A stretch of DNA of 64,000 nucleotides from Lumbricus rubellus (GCA_945859605.1 OX243817.1:33220790-33284789), one strand, 5' to 3'. Shown: positions 1-12,983, numbered from the stretch's first letter. The notes: generated by a model from the letters alone, not told the origin. Numbers and translations are program-made.

Positions 1-330
1 GCTGCAGATCGTCACCTGAGGGAAGCGCAGTGGTGTGTCGGACGTGAGGACCTGCATTTTGATACTTGACGGATATTCCCAGTAGAAGGCCACTCGTTCC
101 TGGATCTGGAAGACGGCCAGACCGACCCCGAAGACGACCAACGCCACCCAAACCGACCGACGAGTTGGGGAGTTCCTCGAATCCGTCGCGTGACGAAGAC
201 CGACGAGGGAAACGATCTTCGTGAACTTGATCGCCTTCGTCTTGATCTCTGACTTCTTCCTTCTCCTGTTCAGTCCACCATCGTTCCCCTCCCCCACCCC
301 CGTTGACTGTGCTACCATCTCGTAGTCCAT
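1..330 (-). CDS. DEG/ENaC/ASIC-type sodium channel, first exon (partial)
   Basis: An open frame starts at ATG 330-328 and runs off the left edge (110 residues seen). The N-terminus is hydrophilic with a basic stretch (RRRKK near residue 27). One hydrophobic segment follows at about residues 64-80 (VWVALVVFGVGLAVFQI), then a YYxxYP-like region and the sequence FPQVTICS at about 103-110. That order (basic cytoplasmic N-terminus, TM1, then an FPxVTIC motif just outside the membrane) is the hallmark of DEG/ENaC/ASIC trimeric, amiloride-sensitive cation channels. The usual His-Gly gating motif before TM1 reads LVGLRHA here, so the Gly is kept but the His appears to be Val. The extracellular domain and TM2 would lie to the left of the window. 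The family is clear from TM1 plus FPxVTIC; the subfamily cannot be told. Confidence 0.8.
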   Translation of the reverse strand, partial: MDYEMVAQSTGVGEGNDGGLNRRRKKSEIKTKAIKFTKIVSLVGLRHATDSRNSPTRRSVWVALVVFGVGLAVFQIQERVAFYWEYPSSIKMQVLTSDTPLRFPQVTICS

Positions 331-3300
331 CTCCGATGATCATCCACTAGAACAACAAATAGAATAATAGTTATTCCGATCTTGACGAGCGAATCTTAAT
401 CGTGGACTCTCAATGTTTTGAAGAGCTACCTGGTACTTTAATTAATGCTAGGCGCAGCAGGGCACCGGATTACTTACGAGCGCTGCGTCGAGTCAGAATG
501 GAGCGCCCAGAGTCGCATTGGATGACACACTGGCATGGACATCAGCGGAGCGGAGTTCGATTTCGAAAGCCCCCGTAGGATAGACGTGCTTTGTAGGTTG
601 CTATCAGCGCCCTTGTTTTGCAGGCTGACTGTTCTCAGTGTTCTGTTAGTAGGCCCTAGTTACGATTGATGTTAATTAAGATAGCTGCATAGTTACATAG
701 GCCTACTGTAACCGGTTGCGGTCTTTCAACCGTGTTGTTTAAAAAACGGGGGAAAATTATTTTTAAAATGGTAGTTCAGAAATGTGAAGTGGAAACCTGA
801 CTCCGGGGATGAAACGGAATGCTAAGTTTTAGTTAATATCGAAGAACTTTATGTTAATCGCAAATTCGCAATGCACCACGGTAAATTTGGTTAGGGAGCA
901 ATTTATTGTATAAACCACTACGACAGAAAGGTTTTGCAAGTCATAGAAAGAACTGTTTTACCGTTTAGGTTAACCTTTCTATCGGTATTTCACCAGTACA
1001 AATTGTACGAAAAACTGATGGTCTCTGAAAACATACGTGCAACACACCACAGCCTGTTCGCTAGGGTTCCGTGCATAGGCCCTCTTGGACATGTAACGTA
1101 TGCATGTAGGCCTACATGCAGGCTACGTGGGCCGTCTAGATTTAGACTTAACCGCCCGTGTGCCACTTGCATGTACGCGTCTATGCAGTCGCATGTATGC
1201 TTACGTGTATCTCTGAGTGTGTGCCTGAGTGTTGTCGTCTGCGCATATAGGATCTTTGATTCCTCCTCAGGATTTATCAATGTCTTGTATTTCTTGCAAT
1301 ACAATGCAACTCCTGTCTCTAACTGTCTTCACTGTTCTCGTCTGTCGCCATCCGGAGGCAAACTGCAGAGTTACGTTTCATGTTTCCGTCTGCCACCGAC
1401 CGTCACTGTCTTACTTACTTACTATGACCTTAAGGGAAAGATGTGTAGAACAGCTGCTCCAGTGTCTCGTTTGATTGACGATTCGAAGGCAAGATGAATG
1501 AACAATAGTGGAAGGAGTCACCGGAAAGAAAAAAGCCAACTCTGGCTATTGCGGACTTGATACGAAAATAATGAAATGATATCTTATAGCGCCCGTGGAT
1601 AAGCTGGTCTCTCTGACGTGGCTTTTGTGGGCGCTGAGAAATTATAATGTCGGAGATTTGCATTACATTTGTTTATCACATTCTCGGTTGCATTTGTCCC
1701 AGTAGAGAGACATAAGACTTCAAAAAAAAAACTTTTACGTTGTGGAAATTTCATTTGAATCTCTTGAGATTTATTTTTTTAAAGTAGCCTACTTAAAAGA
1801 TATAGACTTGGGCTAGTAGAGGAATTTTGGCAGAACAAACATCAATCGACTCAAGAAATTTTCAGGAAATAGAGACTTGAAATGGTTGTTAAGCACACCC
1901 GATTGACGAAATACCAAAGTCCCCATGAACCTGTGCTCGAGCCGCCATCTTGGAAAAGGCGGTCTAAAATCTCTGAATTCGGTTTATCACTGATAAACAA
2001 ATTATCACAATAACTTCTGACCTGTCAGAGCTACTAAGAAATATAAAATGGCAAAAAATGATTTTAGGTAAAAGACAAATACGTTTGTTAAATAATATTT
2101 GTTTAATAGCTGCATGTTTCGCATGAATACATTGGCTAGAAATTATTCTCACAGTCGCTAAATATGCACACACCGAATTATAGACATAGGATGGCATTTG
2201 TAAAAGAGCCGTATTTTCAGTGTCTTTACATTCATTTCAACAAATAGAAAGAAATTCAAATGTATGAGTATTTTTCATATGTAGACCTAGATAACAGTTA
2301 GTACAAGTCGAATGTAACATCCATTGCTGTTTGACAGATTCGTATGCATTCAATATATGGCGATACAATGCGACACTGCAGTCAGGTGATGCGCCAAGCG
2401 GAGAAAACCGGCTTATTCACGAGCGTTGCGTCGATTCAGAATTTCAGAGCTTGATAAAAGCAAGGCAGACTAAGTTAATCAAGGCAAGAAATCAAGAACG
2501 TGACCATTTTTAAAGATGGTTTCCAAATGTAAATTTCTCAGTCATAGGCTACTTTGTGCATCATTAATATCGTTAGTTCTCGAAATATTTGTCAGAAACC
2601 AAAACGTAGGAGGTCCTAAGCCAGCTATGAAGGAGGTGTCAATTTTCTATAGGGGCAAGTGTCGTGGTTGCCACTTGTCTAGCTATGTACTGGCGCCCAT
2701 GACTCCTCTTTTTCACTGTCCCGGCTTCTAATTATCTTTCTCCTAGTGTTTAGCTAGCTGTTATTCTTAAGCAATAGTCGGGAATCCTATAATCAGCGAA
2801 GCAATGTAAGCCTACGTTACAATATTTTTATTTTTACTGCTAACCCTAATCACAAGTTGTCAGTTGAAATGTGTGGATTGCAAAGAATTATATTATAAGC
2901 ATCAGTTAGGCTAAACATGAGTGTTTAACGGCTAAACAATAAAAAACCTGTAAAACCACTGAATATTAAACACCAGCGTCGTGCTCGTACTCTCAACATT
3001 TCTACAGCGCTCGAAAGGTGAAGTAGGCCTATACAGAAAACTAAGCACTAAATTAATCGTGTCGACTCGTGTGGCTCTATTCACACGCATTAAAATTTTG
3101 TCAAAACATAAACGGAAGGCGGCGCAGAGAAGGGTGTGAAATCGTTGCCAGGTCAAGATGTAAAATGTATCTTGCAGGCAGTTAGTCAGGAAGGTTACGG
3201 TTGATAGTGTCTTGAGTTGAAGCGGAAAGGGAGGTAAAGGGAAGCAGAGGAGGAGTAGCCTATATCTGGACGGCATTTGTAGAAGAGTCGTGTTTTCAAG

Positions 3301-3817
3301 TTCCAGTGACAGACCGTGGAGAAATAGGCCTAACACGAGGCTTTGGTAATTTTGTGCTATTTATAGATGGGGTTTGCTCTATAGAGGGCGGAATAGCCAT
3401 GCATGGACATTATTAAACAATTTGAAAATAATAATGATGAGGTAACCGAATGGCGGACATCGTTTAGGGTGGGATGGCAGATTGTTGAGCGAAGTGGTGG
3501 AACCACCGTGAAGGAAGGAATTTTTATACCTGCGAACCTGTTTTTTCTCTTTCTATTCAAATCCGCCATAGTAAATGACTCCCAATTGGACAACAATTAC
3601 CTTTTTGCTACCTAGCTGCGCAGAAGTGTCTGTGTTCAGTCTACAACTTCACAAATCCATTTAGAATTGCACATTTATCAAGAACTACTGTAACACACTA
3701 AGCTAAGCAGCCTTGCCGCGAACAAACTGACGTTGAACAGACGATCTGAATTGATAATTCACATTTGTAGGCCTATAGCTCAGTGTTCACCCCTCATAAT
3801 ATTCGTTATAACTATAG
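331..3817. other. Intergenic region between DEG/ENaC-like gene and TRIM gene
   Basis: About 3.5 kb that should hold the promoter of the channel gene (transcribed left) and the 3' UTR of the TRIM gene (ends at 3818). There are several TAGGCCTA octamers (for example near 701 and 1110) but no ORF with recognisable protein features; the longest (934-1497, plus) is compositionally random. I see no recognisable RNA gene or transposon end. Confidence 0.5.
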
Positions 3818-6800
3818 TTAGCTTAAAACGACACGGTAGACGTAAACTTTCAAACTATTGCAGACGACAATCAGCTGATTTTTCTCCGGAACATAGCACA
3901 ACCTGTGGATTTTCTTGAATTCATCTTTGTCGTTTTTATCCACATTGAATAATGTGTAAACCCAGTCGGGAGAAGTTTCCAGTATGGCCACCCGGCTATT
4001 TCTCCAGTCGGCAACAAACACCCTATCTTCAGCGTCGACGGCTAGATGCTTCGGTTCGTTCAGCTGCTCTGTGCCCTTGAGCCTGCGAACTATCTCTCCG
4101 TTACTGCTCACCTCCGACACGGTCCATATATTATATCCGTTGTGTTTGTGACAAATGACGTAGCTGCCAATAGACGTCTCCACTGCATGCTCCGGATTCT
4201 TTATTTCGTCCGGCAAAATGATACGATGAATCAGTTCTGCTTTATCACTAATTGTACTAAATATCTCGATAGCCATCTGTTGACCGTCCGCTTCAATTCT
4301 GAGCAAAATGATGTTACCAGCGCTGTTCACGGACAATGTGTGTGGCTCTCCAATGCCACAATACCAACGAGAGATCTTGTGCTCGCCAGCTGTAATCTTC
4401 CAAATACAGTGCTTCTCTCCATCCTTGTTATAGTTGCCAAAGTCAGTTACATAGATGGCGAAGGATTGCTTGCAAGCGCATATGTCGAATGGTGTAATGG
4501 CATTTTGAAGTTTGATATTATCTAATTGCTGCCTGGGATCCTGGATGGAATAGATGATCACAGACTTTTTTCTTAAGACATAGATTTTGTCTTGCAGATA
4601 AGTCGCTCCGAAGATTTCACATGAACCGTATTTTATTTTGTGGAGCAGTTCCAGCGAGCGTACACCTTAAAATAATGACAACACGTCGATTAATATACAG
4701 CCTCATAGGCCTAGTGCACAAAATTTAATCATTGGACTCCAATGATTGGAGTCAGTTAGGCCTACATAATGGAAAGGTGTGCACTTAACATTGATACTTA
4801 GGCCTAGATGAAAAGCGCTTTTAATATTATTTAATTGATTGTAGGCTACACAACCGTTTAATAGTATACTCCTACTTAAGAGTTGCTAAATTAACTTCCA
4901 GCTAGCATCGTAAATAGGCTAATTAGTCTACTCGACCATTTTTTTTATCAGAGTTCCAGCTTCAATCATGTATAAAGCCTAATAGTTTAATTCTAGACTG
5001 TACGTAATACCTATAAGGCTATAAGAGTAGGCTAATGGCTAAATGAAAGCGATTTAGGCCTAATTAGAATGCAAGTCTACCTTTGCATCTCTTCGAATTT
5101 TTGTCGCTTTCTTTGGGTTTTGATGTTGTAAGTTTGCGCTTTGAACGCTGGATTGAATCTGTTGGATGGATTTTAATAGGCTTCTTCGTTCTGACAAGGG
5201 TTTTGTCGGTAGACAAACTTGGTCCGGCTTCAGAGACTTGCTTCATGACGAGTTCAAGGCCAATCTCTGAGGTCGTGTTCACGTATTTTCTCAATATGAA
5301 ATGGTCAAAACACGGTAGGCATGAAGTTTCATCTTGGACGCATAATTCCGCTTCTTTAATCTTACTTCTGATAGGATCGCAACTGGGAGGTTGTTCAGCC
5401 TCTGAAGTGTACAGATTTGGCAGTAGATCGTTAACTGAAAGTTCAGTTTTGTCCATCCTATTAAGCTTTCCTTCAGGCTTTTCCCTCGTTTGCATTAGCC
5501 AGCCTTTGATGTTCATTTGTTTTGCCCCGCATTGTCCGTCACTGAGTCCTTGGACACGTCTTTTCTTCCTGATGGGCCGAATAACATCGTCACCTTTACT
5601 TCGCTGCACGCTTGAATTTTCAAGCGATTTTAAAAAGTTCTGTGAGACCTCGTGAAAGTTATTGCTATTGCGAGATTCAGGAAGCCAGTCTGAATAATTA
5701 TTCATCTTTTCAGAAAACGCATCGGTAACTGGAACATCAGGCATGCTTATGATTTCTAGAGCCTCCTTGGGCGAATTGTCGTTGTAAATCCGTGCTACAG
5801 AATGTGTCACAGAATGTGCGAACCCCGAATGTACTGGTTGGCTACTGCTTGAATTCTTTTGCATTGTAATATCTCCAACATTTTCCTCTATGAAATTCCT
5901 GATGACAAAACCTTGCTTGACTTCTTCCCCAAAAGGATTAAAATCTATAGAAGATCTGTCAATTACGTCGCATGCTGGGTAATCGTTATTGTACTCGTCG
6001 AAAGTACATTCTCCAACAATGTTGGTTATCTCAAAAGTTCCTTTGGTCTCGTTCTCATCGGAAAACGATTCATAGACGAATTCTGGAAAGTGACAGGGCA
6101 CAGAAACCGAGTCTGGTTCAGTATATTCTGTAGATGGTTTCATATGAAAATCATTTGTAGGCGTACCCAATGTTGTTTGCTTCAACTCCGCTCTTGCTTC
6201 CTGGGTTGTACTGACAATCTGTTCATCGTTGTTGAGTAATTCATCGAAAGTAGGCCTAGGCCTATATCCTCCAACATTGTCGGTTTTCTTAAAAGTGCCT
6301 TGTTCAGTATATTCTATAAATGGTTCCAAATGAAAGTCGTTTGTATTTAATGATGTTTGTTTCAGCTTTGCTCTTGGTTCTTCGGTTGTACTGGCAATCT
6401 GTTCATTAAGAGCAAGCGAGCCTTTCGAGACTTGAACAGTGACCTCAGCAGCTTCTAACATCGTGTCGGCCTTTTCATGTGGTTTTTCTCGCACCTGGAG
6501 GTCCTGCATGAATGGTTCCAACATGTGGCTGTGCTCACAGTCTGACACAGTAGCACCATCATTTGCTGAGCCATTTATTGTTTGGTCAAGGATATCTTGT
6601 GGCATATCGAAAAGTTCCACCGTCTCTGTAATAATAACAAAGATGCCTTAAAAGTTTAAACAAGCAAATACCAGTATCATTATAATGTGTCTTCGCACAT
6701 ATTTTCTGCATATACTTTGGATAAAAAATATCCTAGCAGCTATCATAAGCTTACTGCCGTCTATAAATTGGGCTACATGTTGTGATAGAAAGAAGTAGCC

Positions 6801-8315
6801 TATCATGGTTGCCTTTGAATCAGTCCATCGGCACTGACACTTTTGAAGACATTATGACTATGTTATGCGCAATCTGTATGGTATTTGAGTGAAAAATAAA
6901 GTAGATTTATATTTTTATATAGACCTGCTTAGCCTAGATCTCCATAAATTTAATAGAAACGTAGGTTCTTCATTTTGGAGATTAGCCTAGGCCTACTATA
7001 GTATACAGTGTCTGAATCTTAATATTAGCCTATATTAATTCTGAATCTATTCAACTCATTGAATGAGTAGAATTTAAAATTCAATATTTTTAATTGAGTT
7101 GACATGCGCATTCTGTGTTTTGGTTACAAAAGTGGTGAGCGAACCTGAATTTAAAATTGCTTTGTAGGACATAATTATAGGGGCCTACTTACCTTTAAGT
7201 TTACCGACAATTGCGACGCTCATCTGGTCGTCTGTTTGACTCTTTTCGAAGAAGACTGATAGGAAATAGGTTAACGTGTGCAATTCAGAGTCGTGAATGA
7301 TTTGCAATTCCTTGGCTCGTCTCGATAAATCACTAAACGAATTGCATAAATCAGTCTTCGTAGATTTAGCCACCATTTCACTGCAGTAGGTCTTAAAGTG
7401 ATCCAACAAATTCCTGTGTCTCTCTAAGTCCTCGACTTCATTCTGTAGCCGTTTCAACTGTCTCTGCTTTGCACTCATCAGCTCTTCCATCAGAGCCTTG
7501 CCTTGAACGTCTATCAAACGCTTGAGATCCTCTATTGCAACGGAAATCTTCTCCTCACATTTATCAGTGTTTTCATTAAAGCGTGCAATTTCGTCCAACA
7601 AAATCTGCTTTTTCTTCTCAGCTCCAATGACACAGTTCGTCACATCATCGATCACTTGCCTCAGTTGATTCTGGTGATCATCAGCCAAACGTTTGATGGA
7701 GTGGATGGTGTGTTGCCGATGATCTTCGTCAAGGCAAATGGCGCAGGCAAACTTCTTGCAGTCAGAGCAAAACAACTGGAGTTGTTCCTCAGAATGCTTA
7801 TCGCAAGGATCTGCTCCGGAATTATTGCTGTCCTTCAGGAGTTCATGGACGTGCATCGATTCGGTTCCTAAGTCAACTAAGCGATGGTCCTTGCACTGTT
7901 TATTTCTTCTGTGAATTCGACTGCATGGTTTGCACAGAAACTGACTGCACTGAAGACAATATTGAACTGCGAACTGAGCAGCGTTGTCTGCCAGCTCTGA
8001 ATCTTCGAGGCAATCATCGCATTTTCGATTGTTTACAAGCGAACTGGTGACGATGGTGTTCATCTTTACGAGTCTCTGCAGAAAGAAGTTCTTTTTCAGT
8101 CCTACGAATCCTTCCTTTGGTATTTGAAACAGCTTTTGACAAAAAGGACAATTCATATTTTGCATAACCGCTGATGTGGTCGTTTCTCTCCGGCTTTCTA
8201 AGCACTCCAGACAAAACGAGTGTATGCATGGCAATAATCGTGGATCAGTGTAATCCTTCTTGCAGATGAAGCATTCCGTCAAATGATTCTTCGCTGCACT
8301 CGTTACCAAAGCCAT
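3818..8315 (-). CDS. TRIM E3 ubiquitin ligase: RING, two B-boxes, coiled coil, NHL-type propeller
   Basis: Three exons: 8315-7193, 6625-5081 and 4665-3818, all joined at phase 1. The total of 3516 nt gives 1171 aa with no internal stop. The RING (C3HC4) uses C15, C18, C30, H32, C35, C38, C56 and C59. B-box 1 starts at C99/C102 and B-box 2 at C171/H174 (C183, C186, C191, C194, H199). A coiled coil covers about 206-330. Residues 375-889 (exon 2) are acidic and Ser/Thr-rich, probably disordered, with an internal repeat and a basic stretch (RKKRR). Residues 890-1171 look like an NHL beta-propeller; the clearest repeat contains EPKHLAVDAEDRVFVADWRN. Known TRIM-NHL/TRIM56-like proteins are RING-dependent ubiquitin ligases whose propeller binds RNA or protein. 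The unusually long middle exon is the odd feature. Orthology to a named TRIM (56, 71, 2/3) is not settled. Confidence 0.85.
5081..6625 (-). other. TRIM exon 2: disordered spacer with internal duplication and in-frame TAGGCCTA insertion
   Basis: The exon encodes about 515 residues with little predicted structure. Two imperfect repeats are visible, at about residues 449-504 and 509-586. Each has the pattern EQI-STT-E-RA-LKQT-L, then TNDFH, EYTE and a closing TFDE. The first copy carries an extra four codons just before TFDE, written by TAGGCCTAGGCCTA at 6251-6264; the second copy has only TA at the matching place (6005-6006). The exon is preceded by ...TTATTACAG and ends in a phase 1 donor (AAAG|GTAGAC). 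Confidence 0.75.
6251..6264. repeat. Doubled TAGGCCTA motif inside the TRIM coding exon
   Basis: The sequence is TA followed by two GGCCTA units. It sits in frame in a coding exon, and its paralogous repeat at 5998-6020 lacks both units, so this looks like a 12-bp insertion rather than ancestral sequence. Confidence 0.8.
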
Positions 8316-8487
8316 CGTCCCCTTTAAATACTAAAAGTTGGGTCAAATATTGTAGACCTAAAATATTATTTCAAATATTGAAATTTTATTTCAAAATATA
8401 GGCCTAATGATGGTTCTAATAAATTGTTCCTGCTTTTTATGTTAAGTCGCGTATTAATTATAGACAACATATGTGACAATTCATAAG

Positions 8488-8662
8488 AGATCCTGCATGG
8501 CCGAGTGGGTTGTAGCCCGCTCGCCGCGCCGGCGGCCCGGGTTCGATTCCCGGACAGAGATTAATTTCTCGGATCTTTACTGCGGGTGGCTCGGTCGCAA
8601 TATAAACGTGGAGTGAGAGGTTGTACTCTGCCTCCGACTGTAAAGGCCCTTTGGTCATACAC
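8488..8662 (+). repeat. tRNA-derived SINE-like element
   Basis: A pol III A-box-like TGGCCGAGTGG at about 8498 is followed about 40 nt on by a B-box GGTTCGATTCC at about 8540. This spacing matches a tRNA head. The 5' and 3' flanks do not form a 7-bp acceptor stem, and an unrelated body follows, so a SINE or tRNA pseudogene is more likely than a working tRNA. Confidence 0.5.
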
Positions 8663-10996
8663 GGTCGTTAAACTACTTTCCGACAATTCATACAGCATAT
8701 TATAGCGTCCTTAAAATAATATATTATAATTCCATTGCGCGGTTGTCTTGATGTGACTCTCTACGCTCCCTCGGCACTCAGCTGCAGGAAAGCCTGGGAT
8801 CAGACGAAGGAACCATAATATCACAGTCCCTTCACATTGCGACGTTGGCTAAACTCAACGATCAGCAGCAACACCATTAGGCTGGCACGCAGACATGATC
8901 AATCCAAAGCACAGTCTAACAGATCTATTAACCACTCTCCTAGACCTACATGGAAAACAACAAGACATAGACTAATCCAAAGCAGTCAACATACTATTTC
9001 AAAACTAGTGCATACAATTCCATAGATAAACATTAGGCTAGGTCTATAATATATTAGGCGAATCGAAAGCCGAAAGCATGACTATAACTATAGGCTACTC
9101 TCCTAGAAGACATAGGCCCACTCGAAAAACGAGAAAACATTGAATGCGTAATACGTGAGACTAAAATTAAGGACCTAAAAGTTAGACCTATAATATGTAG
9201 GCTCTTACTAATAATTAATTTTCGATAATAGGCCCTAATTCTGTTCCTTTTGTTTGCATAGGCCTATCTAAAGTCTACAGTCTACACCTTAACGCCGACC
9301 ATGTAAACGGCAACTTTTGTGCTTTTATGTACATGTGTTTGCGTGCGTGTGCGTTAATGCAAAGGCTATAGTCCTATAAAAAAATAAATTATTTGCAAGT
9401 GGGATACCATTTGCAATTTTAATACTAGATATTTTATCCCATCAGGAATATAGGCCTACCATAATGTCATAAGGTGATAAAGCGCACGTCCTTGTTAGGC
9501 CCCTGTAATACCGCACTGCATCAAAAGTTCAAAACTGAGCAATTTCCTTTAAGAGACCCTCCAATCCAAACGGTTTCATATAACTGCTCAGAAGACGTTC
9601 AAATCTGCACCAGAACATCGTCGGTTCTTGTATGAGCGTTTCGTATTCGTTTAATCCCATGTTAATGCCTATAGCCTACTAAACCCAAAAGAAGTCTGCG
9701 AGTAGAGAAAACGCCTTTGTCGATATGAGTTAAACTCCAGATCGACGCCTAGTCCTATATAGGCCTACAATGTAAACTCACTCAAGCTCAACTGTCCTGC
9801 TGGCTGCTGCATGCAATGGTTTGGAACTCTTGAGGTGACCCTTAACTTGAACAAACTGTAGGCTATATGTACTTGTACACGTGTCACTTGTACAGGCCTA
9901 TCTCTGATATGATCCTACTCTGTTGCCGCCCTCGATAGTCACCTCAATGAGTTTTCTCGAGCACAATGATATTTGCCTGTATAGACCTAAGCAGACTATA
10001 CATGTAGGCTATAGTCATAAATATAACCACCAGGAAGTTTTCTTTCTGAATATATACCTGTTCATCTTTTCGGAAATATGAAAGCAATCACATCTGTATG
10101 CCTGTCAATGTACACGCATAAACGCACACACGTGACACTGTGTATGTAGTTAGGAGTCTTAGGACTGAATTTATAGGCATATATATTATAGACCTACTTA
10201 CGCAAAGCTTATAATGCATGCATAGGCTATAAGTTTAGCCTCATAATTTAGACCTATGGACTTTGAAATAATTTTTGCATGTAGGCTAGGCCTACAATTA
10301 TTTGCATAACTTTACTGATAAATAGCTAAGAGATAGGACTAACTGCAGTGTGTCCGATTGAATTAACCTAGTCTACATTAAGAAATTAATTATGTTTCCG
10401 TTGATAAAGTTTGGCCACAGGTCAAAGTAATAGCAGAGATGGGCAAAAATCAAAGCTAGTTCAACTGCAGTAATTAGCCTATTATTAGATTAGGCCCTAT
10501 CACTCAATCTGGTTTCTTTATGATGCACAAAAGCATAGCCTAATGCCTATAATAAACGTGGGTTAAATCGCAATGAGTGGCACTGTAAAAGAAGAATGCG
10601 ATTGCTGATTTTTTACTTCGTCTCAATTTTTCAGTGAACTTCGAAATCACATAAATTTCACAGAGTAGTCTATATTATAGGCATATCTATTTAAAATTTC
10701 CATCGACTTTCAGAACTGTGTGTGCAGAGGTTGAAAATGACAACCGGTATCAAATGCCTCTATTAAGACCGGATCTTATGTCGGTAGGCCTATTGGCGCC
10801 GCCGTTTTGACTCCGGTCGTGTTGGCTCCGCCGTTTGGCGTCGGTGTTACGAAATAGAGTTTTCCTCTACTGATCGTATCCCTCGGATGACGAAAAGTTG
10901 AAAAAGCAATTTCGCGTGGGTTTATTTTTGCCTGGTTTGCGGGTTCACTTCTTTTTAAATTTCATGTGTGCTACAAGCCTACAACTATGCATTGCC

Positions 10997-11137
10997 CAGG
11001 GTGAGAATTGCCGGGGGTTGGGGGTTTCAACCCCCAGTCTTTCTTAGAGCCCCATGTTAAAATCTGTTTCACACCCCGATTCCAAGTGGATAATGGTCCA
11101 ACCCCCCCCCAGTTATTTTCACACAATTCTTACATTG
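10997..11137 (-). mobile_element. hAT-like MITE, about 140 bp (copy 1)
   Basis: Starts CAGGGTGAGAATTGCC and ends near CAATTCTTACATTG, with a C/G-run centre. It matches copies at 20337, 27100 and 62659. The 8-bp target duplication is clear for those other copies but decayed here. Confidence 0.7.
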
Positions 11138-12249
11138 GAGCCCTTGTCTGTTTGCTGGACTTTCGCAGGACAGTGTGAACTGTGAACGCGCAGGCTTCAG
11201 TCTTTGTCTTGCTACCATTACCATCGCCGTCCTTTGAACAACTTTATAAGCCTATTAAGTATTATAGCCTACTTATATTTCCGTCATTCTGCCAGAAAAA
11301 TATCGCGTCATTCTTTCAGCTGATAGCTTAATGCAAATAAATAACTACATCGGTATAGGCCTACGTAGCTTATTTAGAGTAGGCCTACTCCGATAACTGT
11401 TAGGCCTATTAGATTATTGCCAATCTTGCTGTCAAGACCATGCACCACCTGAAACCTCACGACCAAGACCTTTGATCTCAAGACTAGAATAAATGTCAAG
11501 ACCAGACCAAGTCCGAGACTAATACTTTGAAAAATCACATTCATACCCAGACTTCTATTTCCACTAAAAACTTTGCTCCTTTTTGCACAGTTAGTGTTCC
11601 CTAGGCAGAAAGAAAGGCTGTTTCTTTAAGCATGAATTGCTCAAAGCATTGGCTACAGTAGGTAGGCCTACTCGCCGAAAAAGAGGCATTTGGTCTTTTA
11701 TAGTAACCTACTAAACCTATTAAGCCAACAGAACAGGATGCAAATCCTCTGAGCATTGATTATATTTTATTAAGTGGTTAATTATATAAATAGCAAATAC
11801 CATTTGCTACTTCATCGTAACTTGTTAGCAACGTTGTTTCAATTGTCGTCTTATTCAGTGCTAAATGTTTCAAATATTCATGTTAACGTCGATAATTTTG
11901 CAACTGTGTTGTTATGGATTAATTAATTATAGGCCTATGAATCTTTAAGCACGTGTGATAATGGTAAAACACAAATCCGTCCAAAAATTCGAGCAGAAAT
12001 TATCATAACGTTTAAAAACAGTTCGCCAATTAGGCCTAATGCCATGCATGGTCTACAATACATTAACATATGTTATGTGGCCTAACTAATTAGCTCCAAT
12101 TGTTCAAAGATAAATCTGTGTCCATTAGTTTTGTCTAAAGCCCTTATAGACTACGTACTACGTAGTGTTCAGAGATCAAAATTAATATTATTAAGCATTA
12201 GGCCTAAACTACTGTAGTCAAAAATTAACTTGATTAACTTCTCGCCCAT

Positions 12250-12983
12250 TCAGTAACTCAAAATTCGACGATTCCTTGGTGCCAAGCCTTTCTTAGAAAC
12301 CTCTGACTGAAAATTCGCTTTGCAAGGTGTAGGTAAAGAGAGGGAGCGCGAAAGAGCGCGTTTCTCTTTGTTCATATCCGGGCATGGCTGGTATAGCAGT
12401 TTTTGCTCTATTTGTGGTTTCTTTGGCTGTCTTTGGCCTTTGAGAAATTTTAACTGGTGTCTGTTTACTTTTTTACTGGAGTTCTTTCTAGCGTTTGACG
12501 TCTCCGTCCAATTTGAAAATGGCACCACTTCTTTTTTGCGTACTTTCTTCCTTGGTTGTGAATTTCGCAGAACCAGATTTCGCTTCTGTTTATTTTCACA
12601 CACCTGTGGCATAGCTGCTACCGTACTATTTGGATTGGGTGTAGGGCCAACATTCTGGAATGGCGTTGCAGAAGGTTCAGTAAGAACAAGGTCTATCAGC
12701 GGTGGCAATGGCATGTGCCAAAGCATGTCAGAAGTAGACTCAGGCTTGGCATTTTCTGTTTTTACAGCATCTTCCGTAGAAGCGTCTGTACCAAACGGCC
12801 TGTTGACATTCACATCGCATGATGAGTTATTATTGCTGATGTTTACATTGTCATCATGTAAGATCTCTGCATCTAACGACTTATCGAAATCCACGTCTGC
12901 TGCAGAATAATCTTTGCCGCGGCTAATGGCATCTTCCTGTGAGGCGTCTGTTACAAGCGAATTCTCGGCACCCACATCTGCAA
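12250..12983 (-). CDS. Gene A terminal exon: low-complexity basic tail
   Basis: Acceptor CTACACAG|TTGCAG, phase 1, stop at 12250. The first half is acidic/Asn-rich and contains two DAS-x-EDA motifs (TDASQEDA and TDASTEDA). The second half is Lys/Arg-rich, with a cluster RKKVRKKE and many KK/RK pairs, which suggests nuclear targeting or nucleic-acid contact. Nothing like it is seen in gene B. I recognise no domain. Confidence 0.65.

Larger units (their letters stand above)
8316..12249. other. Intergenic region between TRIM gene and gene A
   Basis: Just under 4 kb. It contains a tRNA-derived SINE-like unit (about 8490-8660), one copy of the roughly 140-bp hAT-like MITE (10997-11137) and many TAGGCCTA/TAGGCTA motifs (for example 9452, 10285, 11355). 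It must include the TRIM promoter just right of 8315 and the gene A 3' UTR left of 12250. I see no credible coding exon. Confidence 0.5.

Noticed and set aside
8488..8662. Functional tRNA gene (A and B boxes present)
   Set aside because: No acceptor stem and an unrelated 3' body; better read as a SINE.
12320..12910. Plus-strand ORF of 196 codons
   Set aside because: Antisense shadow of the gene A terminal exon; Cys/Phe/Ser-rich composition typical of reverse-complement coding.
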